Below are positions 51,744 through 60,900 of a DNA stretch of 64,000 bases, one piece after another (positions within the stretch are counted from its first letter, which is position 1; each line of letters opens with the position of its first letter). Origin of the DNA: PXAP01 sp046483315 (GTDB lineage Bacteria; Bacteroidota; Bacteroidia; Bacteroidales; PUMT01); the NCBI GenBank assembly GCA_046483315.1, contig JAWODJ010000057.1, positions 10,021 to 74,020 on the forward strand, in the 5' to 3' direction. Under the pieces are notes generated by a model. That model did not search any database, had not been told where the DNA came from, and worked only from the letters and a program-made list of their open reading frames with translations. A program made the position numbers and the translations under genes.

Positions 51744-53687
51744 ATGAGCAATACCCGAAAAAAACCTCAGAAAAAAGAACCGGTTGTCTCTTACTCCCTG
51801 ATGAACGATTTTGACATTCATCTCTTCAGGGAAGGCCGGCATTTTAAACTTTATGAAAAGCTTGGCTCCCATGTAATGGTTTTGAATGGCCTCAAGGGAA
51901 CATTTTTTGGCATCTGGGCACCCAATGCAAGAAAAGTTTCTGTTATCGGAAATTTCAACGGCTGGAATTCAGGTACACATAAGCTGTTTAACCGTAATGA
52001 CGGTTCAGGAATATGGGAAGGCTTTATCCCTGATGTCGGACATGGCGAAGTCTATAAATACAATATTGAATCCAGCTACAACAACTACAGTGTCGAAAAA
52101 GGAGATCCGTTCGCCTTCATGTGGGAAGAACCACCGCGCACAGCTTCAATCATACGGGATAAAAAATTTTCATGGACTGACGGCGAGTGGTTGAAAACAA
52201 GAAAAAAAAATATAAATAAGCCGAAACCATTATCGGTATATGAGATGCACATTGGTTCATGGCGAAGAAACCCGGAAGACGGCAACCGTTACCTTACCTA
52301 TCATGAACTGGCGGAACAGTTGCCGGATTACCTGAAAGAAATGGGTTTTACACATGTTGAATTTATGCCGGTAATGGAACATCCCTTTTATGGTTCATGG
52401 GGATACCAGGTCACCGGATATTTTGCTCCGTCAAGCCGGTATGGTTCGCCACAGGATTTCATGTTCCTGGTAAATGAGCTGCACCGGAAGAGTATAGGAG
52501 TCATAATGGACTGGGTGCCATCGCATTTTCCGTCGGACCAGCACGGACTTTCATATTTTGACGGAACGCATTTATATGAACACCAGGATTTGCGGGAGGG
52601 TTATCACCCGGACTGGAAGAGCTTTATTTTTAACTATGGAAGGAATGAGGTACGCTGCTTTCTGATAAGCAATGCAATGTTCTGGCTTGATCATTACCAT
52701 GCCGACGGATTAAGGGTAGATGCCGTGGCTTCCATGTTGTACCGTGATTATTCGAGAAAACAGGATGAGTGGATACCTAACCGGTTCGGGGGCAGGGAAA
52801 ACCTGGAGGCAATCAGTTTTATCAAACAATTCAATGAAGCCACTCATGAGGAGTTCCCTGATATTCTGACTATCGCAGAAGAGTCGACAGCCTGGCCAAT
52901 GGTCTCGCAGCCGACTCATGTCGGGGGACTCGGTTTTGATATGAAATGGATGATGGGCTGGATGCATGATACGCTGAATTATTTTTCCAAAGATCCGGTT
53001 TACAGGCAATATCATCAGAATGAAATTACCTTCAGCATTATATATGCCTTCAGTGAAAAATATACGCTGCCTCTTTCGCATGATGAAGTGGTGCACGGAA
53101 AAGGTTCCATGGCAGGTAAAATGCCGGGCGATCAGTGGCAGAAATTTTCAAACCTGAGATTACTCTACAGCTACATGTTTGCCCATCCGGGAAACAAACT
53201 CCTGTTCATGGGCAACGAATTTGCCCAGCAGGACGAATGGAACCATGATAAAAGCCTGGACTGGCATCTGCTGGATTACGGTTTACACCAGGGAATAAGG
53301 AAAACCCTTCAAAAACTTAATGAACTCTACAGGAAGGAAAAAGCATTGTATGAATGTCAGTTTGACAAGGAAGGCTTTGAATGGATAGATATCAATGACT
53401 CGCTGAATTGTGTGATCAGCTTTGTCCGCCGCGGCACTTCTGATAATGATACGATAGTTGTAGTATGCAATTTCACACCGGTAACAAGATATGATTATCA
53501 TATCGGCGTGCCCCTGGGGGGAAAATGGATGGAAATTTTTAACAGCGATCAGGGTGAGCTGGGCGGAAGCAATATTCTGAATCCGGAGCAGGTTGAATCA
53601 CACAAACAGCAAACCCATGGCAGGCCTTTTACATTAGCGCTGACACTGCCGCCGCTGGGGGCAATCTTCCTTAAACATAGCAAATGA
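51744..53687 (+). CDS. glgB: 1,4-alpha-glucan branching enzyme
   Basis: Adds alpha-1,6 branches to the glucan made by GlgE. Residues 25-125 are the CBM48 domain (GTFFGIWAPNARKVSVIGNFNGW), followed by the GH13_9 barrel with catalytic D326 (LRVDAVASMLYRDYSR), E379 (IAEESTAWP) and D447 (LSHDEVVHGK). At 647 residues it is the shorter form with one N-terminal CBM48 instead of two. The 14-base gap to treS-mak places it in the same transcript. The GlgE-made polymer is usually the substrate in such clusters. Confidence 0.93.
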   Translation: MSNTRKKPQKKEPVVSYSLMNDFDIHLFREGRHFKLYEKLGSHVMVLNGLKGTFFGIWAPNARKVSVIGNFNGWNSGTHKLFNRNDGSGIWEGFIPDVGHGEVYKYNIESSYNNYSVEKGDPFAFMWEEPPRTASIIRDKKFSWTDGEWLKTRKKNINKPKPLSVYEMHIGSWRRNPEDGNRYLTYHELAEQLPDYLKEMGFTHVEFMPVMEHPFYGSWGYQVTGYFAPSSRYGSPQDFMFLVNELHRKSIGVIMDWVPSHFPSDQHGLSYFDGTHLYEHQDLREGYHPDWKSFIFNYGRNEVRCFLISNAMFWLDHYHADGLRVDAVASMLYRDYSRKQDEWIPNRFGGRENLEAISFIKQFNEATHEEFPDILTIAEESTAWPMVSQPTHVGGLGFDMKWMMGWMHDTLNYFSKDPVYRQYHQNEITFSIIYAFSEKYTLPLSHDEVVHGKGSMAGKMPGDQWQKFSNLRLLYSYMFAHPGNKLLFMGNEFAQQDEWNHDKSLDWHLLDYGLHQGIRKTLQKLNELYRKEKALYECQFDKEGFEWIDINDSLNCVISFVRRGTSDNDTIVVVCNFTPVTRYDYHIGVPLGGKWMEIFNSDQGELGGSNILNPEQVESHKQQTHGRPFTLALTLPPLGAIFLKHSK

Positions 53688-53757
53688 CTTAAAATCCGAC
53701 TGCAAAAACAGGAGATAATTACTCCGGGAAAAACCCGATATTAACATTTAAATCGAT

Positions 53758-53765
53758 TATTTTTG
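53758..53765 (+). promoter_or_regulatory. Internal -7 element before glgX
   Basis: TATTTTTG matches TAnnTTTG and is only 14 bases before the glgX ATG. The preceding GGAG...CTCC and CGGG...CCCG inverted arms (53710-53736) might weaken read-through. It could give the second half of the operon its own start. Confidence 0.35.
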
Positions 53766-53779
53766 CAAAAAAATATTGC

Positions 53780-55909
53780 ATGGATAAAATAGAAACATGG
53801 CCCGGAAAACCTTATCCGCTGGGGGCCAGATATGACGGCAAAGGGGTTAATTTCTCACTGTTCGCCGAGAATGCCCGGGAAGTGGAGCTTTGTCTTTTTG
53901 ACAGGAACGGAAAAGAGATCAACCGCATAAAGGTAACGGAGAGTACCCATAACAGCTGGCATGTATACTTACCCGGAATAAGGCCCGGGCAACAATACGG
54001 TTACAGGGTGCACGGCCCGTATGAGCCTGAGAACGGTCACCGTTTCAATCCGAACAAGCTGTTAATCGATCCTTATGCCAAGGCACTTAACGGTACCGGT
54101 GAATGGAACGATGCCCTCTTCGGTTACCAGATAGGGCACGGGAAGGATGATCTCTCTTTCAGTGAAAGCGACAGTGCTCCCTATGTGCCCAAATGCATAG
54201 TGATTGATGATGTATTTGACTGGGAAGGGGATACACAGCTGAAAATTCCCCTTAACAAAACCATTAAGTATGAACTCCACGTCAGGGGCTTCACAAAACG
54301 TTTTCCCGGTATCCCTGAAGAGATAAGGGGTACTTACGCGGGACTGGCGCATCCTGAAACTATAAAACACCTGAAAAACCTGGGAGTAAATGCCGTAGAA
54401 CTGATGCCGGTACACCAGTTCATTAACGACAGGCACCTGGTTGAGAACGGACTGACAAACTATTGGGGTTACAACAGTATAAGTTTTTTTGCCCCCCACC
54501 CTGCTTACTCAGCCTCAGGATGGGAGGACGGACAGCAGGTAAGTGAATTCAAGGACATGGTAAAAGAGCTCCATAACTCCGGTATCGAGGTGATAATAGA
54601 CGTAGTATACAACCATACCGGTGAAGGCAGTGAAATGGGGCCGACGGTAAGCTTCCGCGGAATAGACAACGCCTCCTATTACAGGCTTACTGAAGAAAAC
54701 AGGAGGTTCTACATGGACTATACCGGGACAGGGAATACATTGAACAGCGTACACCCTACAATATTGAGACTTATAATGGACAGTCTTCGCTACTGGGTGA
54801 CCGAGATGCATGTTGACGGTTTCCGTTTTGACCTGGCCTCAGCCCTTGCCCGAGAATTCAGTGATGTGGATAAGTGGGGATCGTTCTTTGATGTGCTGCA
54901 CCAGGATCCTGTTCTCTCGCAGGTTAAACTTATAGCCGAGCCCTGGGACATTGGTGAAGGCGGTTACCAGGTTGGCAACTTCCCGGCCGGATGGCTTGAA
55001 TGGAACGGCCGGTACAGGGACTGCATCCGTGATTTCTGGCGTGGTGAAAATGAAATATTACCGGAATTTGCCAACCGCATAACCGGCAGTTCAGATCTAT
55101 ATTACGACGACGGACGCAGGCCGGTGGCAAGCATTAATTTCATCACTGCTCACGACGGATTTACTCTCCGTGACCTGGTATCATACAATGAAAAGCACAA
55201 CGAAGCAAACAAGGAAAACAACAAAGACGGTGAAGACTATAACCGCTCATGGAACTGCGGGGTGGAGGGTGACACTGACGACCCTGAAGTTTTAAGCCTC
55301 CGGAAAAAGCAGGTAAGGAATTTCCTGGCAACACTTTTTCTGTCGCAGGGAAAACCTATGCTTGTTGCCGGTGATGAGATGGGACGCACGCAAAAAGGAA
55401 ACAATAATGCATATTGCCAGGATAACGAAATATCCTGGCTGGACTGGGACAATAAAGATGATGAGCTTATTGCGTTTGTCAGCGGACTGATACATTTTAA
55501 ACTGAATCATCCCGTATTCTGCCGGTTAAAATGGTTCAGAAATGAACCGTTAAAAGGCAAAAAAATCAAAGAAATTGAGTGGTTCATGCCCGAAGGCAAT
55601 ATTATGGGCAAGGAGCACTGGAAGAACTCATATGCCAAATCCCTGGGCGTTTTTCTGTCGGGTGAAGGTATCCACAGCCGTGACCCAAAAGGGAACAGGA
55701 TAGTAGACGACAGTTTTTACCTGATGTTCAATGCCCATGAAGATAATGTGACCTTCAGGCTTCCCGGTAAGGAGTATGGCAATCCATGGAAAAAGGTGAT
55801 AGATACCCATGAATATTTTGTTTCGGAAGAGGGGAATCAGGAATATGGTGCAGGGGAAGAGATAAATGTGGAAGGCAGATCAGTGGTGCTGATGAAACAC
55901 ATTGAGTAA
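53780..55909 (+). CDS. glgX: Glycogen debranching enzyme (GlgX/TreX)
   Basis: Isoamylase-type enzyme that removes alpha-1,6 branches so that TreY can act on linear chains. The 709-residue chain starts with PGKPYPLGARYDGKGVNFSLFAENA (CBM48-like), then the GH13_11 barrel with D351 (FRFDLASAL), E387 (LIAEPWDIG) and D459 (TAHDGFTL). The Treponema/archaeal TreX group in trehalose clusters is the closest functional match; GlgX and TreX cannot be told apart by eye. It lies 92 bases after glgB and 75 before treZ. Confidence 0.9.
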   Translation: MDKIETWPGKPYPLGARYDGKGVNFSLFAENAREVELCLFDRNGKEINRIKVTESTHNSWHVYLPGIRPGQQYGYRVHGPYEPENGHRFNPNKLLIDPYAKALNGTGEWNDALFGYQIGHGKDDLSFSESDSAPYVPKCIVIDDVFDWEGDTQLKIPLNKTIKYELHVRGFTKRFPGIPEEIRGTYAGLAHPETIKHLKNLGVNAVELMPVHQFINDRHLVENGLTNYWGYNSISFFAPHPAYSASGWEDGQQVSEFKDMVKELHNSGIEVIIDVVYNHTGEGSEMGPTVSFRGIDNASYYRLTEENRRFYMDYTGTGNTLNSVHPTILRLIMDSLRYWVTEMHVDGFRFDLASALAREFSDVDKWGSFFDVLHQDPVLSQVKLIAEPWDIGEGGYQVGNFPAGWLEWNGRYRDCIRDFWRGENEILPEFANRITGSSDLYYDDGRRPVASINFITAHDGFTLRDLVSYNEKHNEANKENNKDGEDYNRSWNCGVEGDTDDPEVLSLRKKQVRNFLATLFLSQGKPMLVAGDEMGRTQKGNNNAYCQDNEISWLDWDNKDDELIAFVSGLIHFKLNHPVFCRLKWFRNEPLKGKKIKEIEWFMPEGNIMGKEHWKNSYAKSLGVFLSGEGIHSRDPKGNRIVDDSFYLMFNAHEDNVTFRLPGKEYGNPWKKVIDTHEYFVSEEGNQEYGAGEEINVEGRSVVLMKHIE

Positions 55910-55984
55910 TTGTCAGGAAGGTAACGCAACTCCTTAACCGGGAAACAAAGTCTGCAAAATATGTGTGCATAATTTATAAATCCT

Positions 55985-57835
55985 TTGATTATGCTTAAAG
56001 CCCCGATCGAAAAAAGAGAACTGGGCATGACACCTCTTCCGGATGGTGGCGCCCGCATGCTTTTCTGGTCGCCAATAGCCACTTCAGCAGGAATTGAAGT
56101 TACCGGGAAAGGATATCTGCCCCTTGCAGAAAGAGATTATGGATACTGGGAAGGAGTTTTCCCAGGAATAGGTAGCGGGGACAGGTACATGGTGGTAACC
56201 GGCAATGATAAAAAATTCCCTGACCCGGTTTCGCTTTCACAACCGGATGGAGTTCATGCACCTTCTGAAGTAATTGATACTGGCTGCTTCAGTCAAACAG
56301 ATACCGGATGGAAAGGCGTTGATCCTGCCGACCTGGTAATATACGAGCTACATACCGGCACCTTTTCCCCGAAAGGGAATTTTGAAGGAATAAAAGACAA
56401 ACTGGATTACCTGGCTAACCTTGGAATTAATGCTATTGAGCTTATGCCTGTGGCCGCTTTCCCCGGCTCCCGTAACTGGGGTTATGACGGGGTTTATCCT
56501 TTCGCCGTCCATAGCTCATACGGCGGGGCAAAGGGGCTGGCAGATCTTGTTGAGGCCTCTCATAAACAGGACATTGCCGTAATACTCGATGTGGTTTACA
56601 ACCATCTGGGTCATGAAGGCAATTACCTGCCTGTTGCCGGTCCCTATTTCACTGATAAATACCGGACTCCCTGGGGCAGCGCCATAAATTTTGATGATGC
56701 CTGGAGCGACGGTGTGAGGAGGTATTTTATTGAAAACGCGCTGATGTGGCTTCGCGATTTTGGTATTGACGGACTCCGGCTGGATGCTGTTCATGCAATA
56801 AAGGATAACAGCACCCGCCATTTCCTGTCCGATCTGTCTGAAAGTGTTGAGAGACTGAACGGTCAAACCGGGAAAAACCATTTCCTGATCGGCGAATGTG
56901 ACCTGAATGATGTACGGTATATCACCCCTTCCGGGAAAGGTGGTATGGGACTCGATGCCCAGTGGTGCGATGAATTTCACCATGCCCTGCATGCCAGGAT
57001 AACCGGAGAAAGGAATGGATATTACTCAGATTTTGGCAAGACATCACAAATAGCAGACTCTTTCAACAATGCCTGGGTATATGATGGAAAATACTCAACT
57101 CACCGCAAAAAACTTTTCGGTAGCCCGACAACAGGAATGCCGGGCAACAGGTTTGTTGTTTTTACACAAAACCATGACCAGACAGGTAACCGTATGCTGG
57201 GTGAAAGACTCAGTTCACTGACAGATTTTGAAACACTCAAGTTAGCGGCGGGTGCCATGTTTGTAAGCCCCTTCATTCCAATGATTTTTATGGGCGAAGA
57301 GTACGGTGAGAAGGCACCCTTCCTCTACTTTACCAGCCATAGCGATAAAAACCTGATTGAGTCTGTCAGAGAGGGCAGGAAAAAGGAGTTTGCAGAGTTT
57401 ATCGTCGATGATGCCCCTCCTGATCCGCAGGCTGATAGTACTTTTAAAAGATCGATGCTTTCGTGGGATTTTGGAACTGACGACAAAAAAGAAAGGCTGC
57501 TTAAGTTTTACAAAAAGATGATCACCCTGAAAAGAACCCACCCCGCTCTTAAACCGGGCAAAAGAAAAAATGTAAAGGCATTGGAAGCATGCAACGGTAA
57601 AGCGATAATTATATCCCTTGAGAATAATAACAGTCAGGTCACCGCCCTGATGAATTTTTCCGAAGAGAGCATTAAGGAACCCTGCGCCGAAGGTCCGCAA
57701 CCGGGATACAACGTTCTGCTCTATTCGGCTCACACCAGGTGGGGAGGCCCTGTAAATGAGTTCGCATCGCTGATAGGTAATGACGGTATGATAAATATCG
57801 AACCGCGGTCAATTCTTATATTGTCGGATATTTAA
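55985..57835 (+). CDS. treZ: Malto-oligosyltrehalose trehalohydrolase
   Basis: Hydrolyses malto-oligosyltrehalose to free trehalose (GH13_10). The 616-residue chain has an N-terminal beta domain (GMTPLPDGGARMLFWSP), and the barrel with D267 (LRLDAVHAI), E304 (LIGECDLND) and D398 (QNHDQTGNR), the expected TreZ set. It has the usual length. It works on the product of the TreY domain encoded next, 85 bases downstream. Confidence 0.92.
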   Translation: MIMLKAPIEKRELGMTPLPDGGARMLFWSPIATSAGIEVTGKGYLPLAERDYGYWEGVFPGIGSGDRYMVVTGNDKKFPDPVSLSQPDGVHAPSEVIDTGCFSQTDTGWKGVDPADLVIYELHTGTFSPKGNFEGIKDKLDYLANLGINAIELMPVAAFPGSRNWGYDGVYPFAVHSSYGGAKGLADLVEASHKQDIAVILDVVYNHLGHEGNYLPVAGPYFTDKYRTPWGSAINFDDAWSDGVRRYFIENALMWLRDFGIDGLRLDAVHAIKDNSTRHFLSDLSESVERLNGQTGKNHFLIGECDLNDVRYITPSGKGGMGLDAQWCDEFHHALHARITGERNGYYSDFGKTSQIADSFNNAWVYDGKYSTHRKKLFGSPTTGMPGNRFVVFTQNHDQTGNRMLGERLSSLTDFETLKLAAGAMFVSPFIPMIFMGEEYGEKAPFLYFTSHSDKNLIESVREGRKKEFAEFIVDDAPPDPQADSTFKRSMLSWDFGTDDKKERLLKFYKKMITLKRTHPALKPGKRKNVKALEACNGKAIIISLENNNSQVTALMNFSEESIKEPCAEGPQPGYNVLLYSAHTRWGGPVNEFASLIGNDGMINIEPRSILILSDI

Positions 57836-57920
57836 CAATCCCTGCTGTATCCCCGGTTAATTTAAGGGAACAGGAATAGATAACTGCATTGTAATAGTAA
57901 CTACATTAAATCAAATTCTT

Positions 57921-60900
57921 ATGTTCAACCCGGTTTCCAGCTACAGAATTCAGTTCAACAAATCATTTACCCTGGATGACCTGGGTAAATATCTTGACTA
58001 CCTTAACAAGCTTGGTGTTGGCAGCATATATGCCTCGCCGGTCTTCGCTGCCCTGCCGGGCAGCAATCACGGTTATGATGTTACCAGTCCCAACATGATC
58101 AATCCCGAACTGGGCACCATAGACGATCTTGCGTCACTTACCCAATCGATCAAAGAGACCGGCATGGGATGGATACAGGATATAGTACCAAACCATATGG
58201 CATATCATCCTGAAAACAGGTGGATATGGGATATTCTTGAAAAGGGCGCGGACTCGGAATTTTCTGTTATGATTGATACGGAACCGCAGGTGACCCGGGG
58301 AGCCGAAAAAATCATGCTCCCCTTCCTGGGCAGTGATACAGATCAGGCAGTTCACAACCTTGACCTGCAGGTTTGTCTTTACAGGGGCAGCCTTGCGCTT
58401 AATTATTTTGACACCACATATCCTGCAAATTTTAATTCGTTCAGAACAGTATTTACTCCATATATGAACGGTGCACCCGATTGCCTGAGACTGATCTGGA
58501 ACAGGTATGACCTGGCCGGGAGGATGGCAGATAAGGCGTTTCTCAACAAGGAGTGGGAAGTGGTTAAAAGTGAGATAGACGGCTTCTGTAAAACAGATCC
58601 GGAAATGCAGGCTTTCACCGGTGAAATTCTGAAAAAGATAAACAATGATCCGGTAAAAATCATGAAGTTTGTCTCAGGACAGCACTATGAACTTTGCCAC
58701 TGGAAAGAGATTTCCCGGCGGATTAACTACAGACGGTTCTTCACTGTGGGGGGACTGATTTGTATGCGCATGGAAGATGAAAAGGTAATGGAACAGCATC
58801 ACGCCCTGCTCAGGGAGCTGATTACAGGAGGCCATATTCAGGGACTCAGGGTGGATCATGTGGATGGACTCCGCAATCCATCTGAATATCTTGAAAGACT
58901 GCGCTCAATGGCAAACGGCAAATCCTATATAGTGGTTGAGAAGATCCTTGAACACGGGGAAAAGATACCGGAAAACTGGGCTGTTGAAGGCAGCAGCGGC
59001 TACGATTTTCTGGGCATGGTGAACAGCCTGCTTTTGAAAGAAAAAGGATACAGGAAACTGCAGAAATTTTACAGGCAGTTTACAGGAGAAACTGACTCTC
59101 CGGATAATGTGATATATAAAAACAAAAAACTTATTCTTACATCATACATGCAGGGTGAGCTTGCTAATCTTTCCCTTCGTTTCGAACCGCTACTGGCATC
59201 TGCAGAGAAAAGAGGCATAGCAGCCTTCAATGAAAATAAGGGTATCACAAAAGAGTCGGTAAAAGCTGCCATTGGAGAATTTATGCTCTCCTGTCCCTTT
59301 TACCGGCTGTACCCGGAAGAGTTCCCCTTTGGCAAAGAAGACAAAGCACTCACCAGGGAGATGTTCAGAACGGCAGCCAAAAGAAATCCGGGTCTGAAAA
59401 GTTCTCTCGGACTGATTAGTGATATATTTCTAAAAGACAGGAAAAATGATGAGGAGTATGACAGGCTGCGCAATGAATTTTTCGGGAGACTGATGCAGTT
59501 TACCGGGCCTCTGACTGCAAAGGGTGTGGAGGATACTTCAATGTACCGTTACAACTCTTTTATCGCAGGAAACGAGGTTGGCGACAGCCTTCATCGCCGT
59601 GGGATGGATCCGGTGATCTTTCATGAAGCTATGGAGGAGAGGCTTCAAAAAAGTCCTCTCTCCATGAACAGCACCTCAACACACGATACCAAGCGCGGGG
59701 AGGATGTACGTGCAAGGCTGAATGTGATTGGCGATATGGCAGACGAGTGGATCAGGCTTGTCAGGGAGTGGAAAAAGGTAAATGCAGGGCTAAAAAAGAA
59801 GATAGTAAGAAAATCTTCCGGTACCCCGGATACCGGCAAGGCAGAGGTCGTAAGGTCTGGCCTGGGAAAAGTGGAGATGGTCAGAGAGGTGACGGGCAGA
59901 AAAGCTGTTCCGGGAGCTGCAGATGAGGATGAAAGCACGCTTACTGCTCCTTCTGCAAATGAGGAGTACTTTATCTATCAGACTATTGCCGGAACATTTC
60001 CCTTCAACGCAAAGGCTGATATAAAATATATTGCCCGTATCAGGGAATTTCTTGTAAAGGCTCTGCGTGAGGCAAAACAAAACAGCAACTGGGAGGAGCC
60101 GGATGAAGAGTATGAAAAGGCCGTTTGTGATTTTGCAGAATCCCTGCTCAGTCCCCGGCACAACTTCCTCGAATCATTCCTTACCTTCTTCGGGAAACTT
60201 AAATGGAGGGGAATAGTGAATTCGCTTTCCCAACTTGTTATAAAATGTTGCGCACCGGGTATGCCCGATATATACAGGGGAACAGAGCTATGGGATCTCA
60301 GCCTGGTGGATCCCGATAATCGCCGTGCGGTGGACTTTCCCGGACTGCAGGAAAGCCTGGAAAAAATTACCAGACTCCGGAACATGAACCCGTTGGAAAC
60401 AATTCGTGATCTATACAACAATGCACCCGATGGCAGGATCAAGCAGCTGCTTACCAGCATTCTGCTGCATGAAAGAAGATCCTGCCCTGAGCTGTTCCTG
60501 CATGGTAATTACATTCCACTTGAGACCACAGGGAAATACGGAGATAATATCATGGGTTTTGCCAGGAAGCATAAAGATCAATGGTTAATCTGCATATTAC
60601 CTTTGCATTCCGCCAGCCTTTCCTCCGAAAGGAAAGGTGAACATTTTCTTTCAATCAAATGGAGAAACACCGGTATTGCCCTGCCTGAAGGCGCACCATA
60701 CCGATGGGAGAACATAATTACCGGACAAAAAGTGGTGGCAGGTGACAATATTCCTGCAAGTGAACTTTTCAGTGATCTTCCGGTTGCGGTTTTAAAGGCA
60801 CGTACCGAACTCTCCCGTAGGAAAGCGGGTATACTTCTTCATATTTCTTCGCTGGCAGGGGAATACGGGACAGGGGACTTTGGTGAAGAAGCTTACCGGT

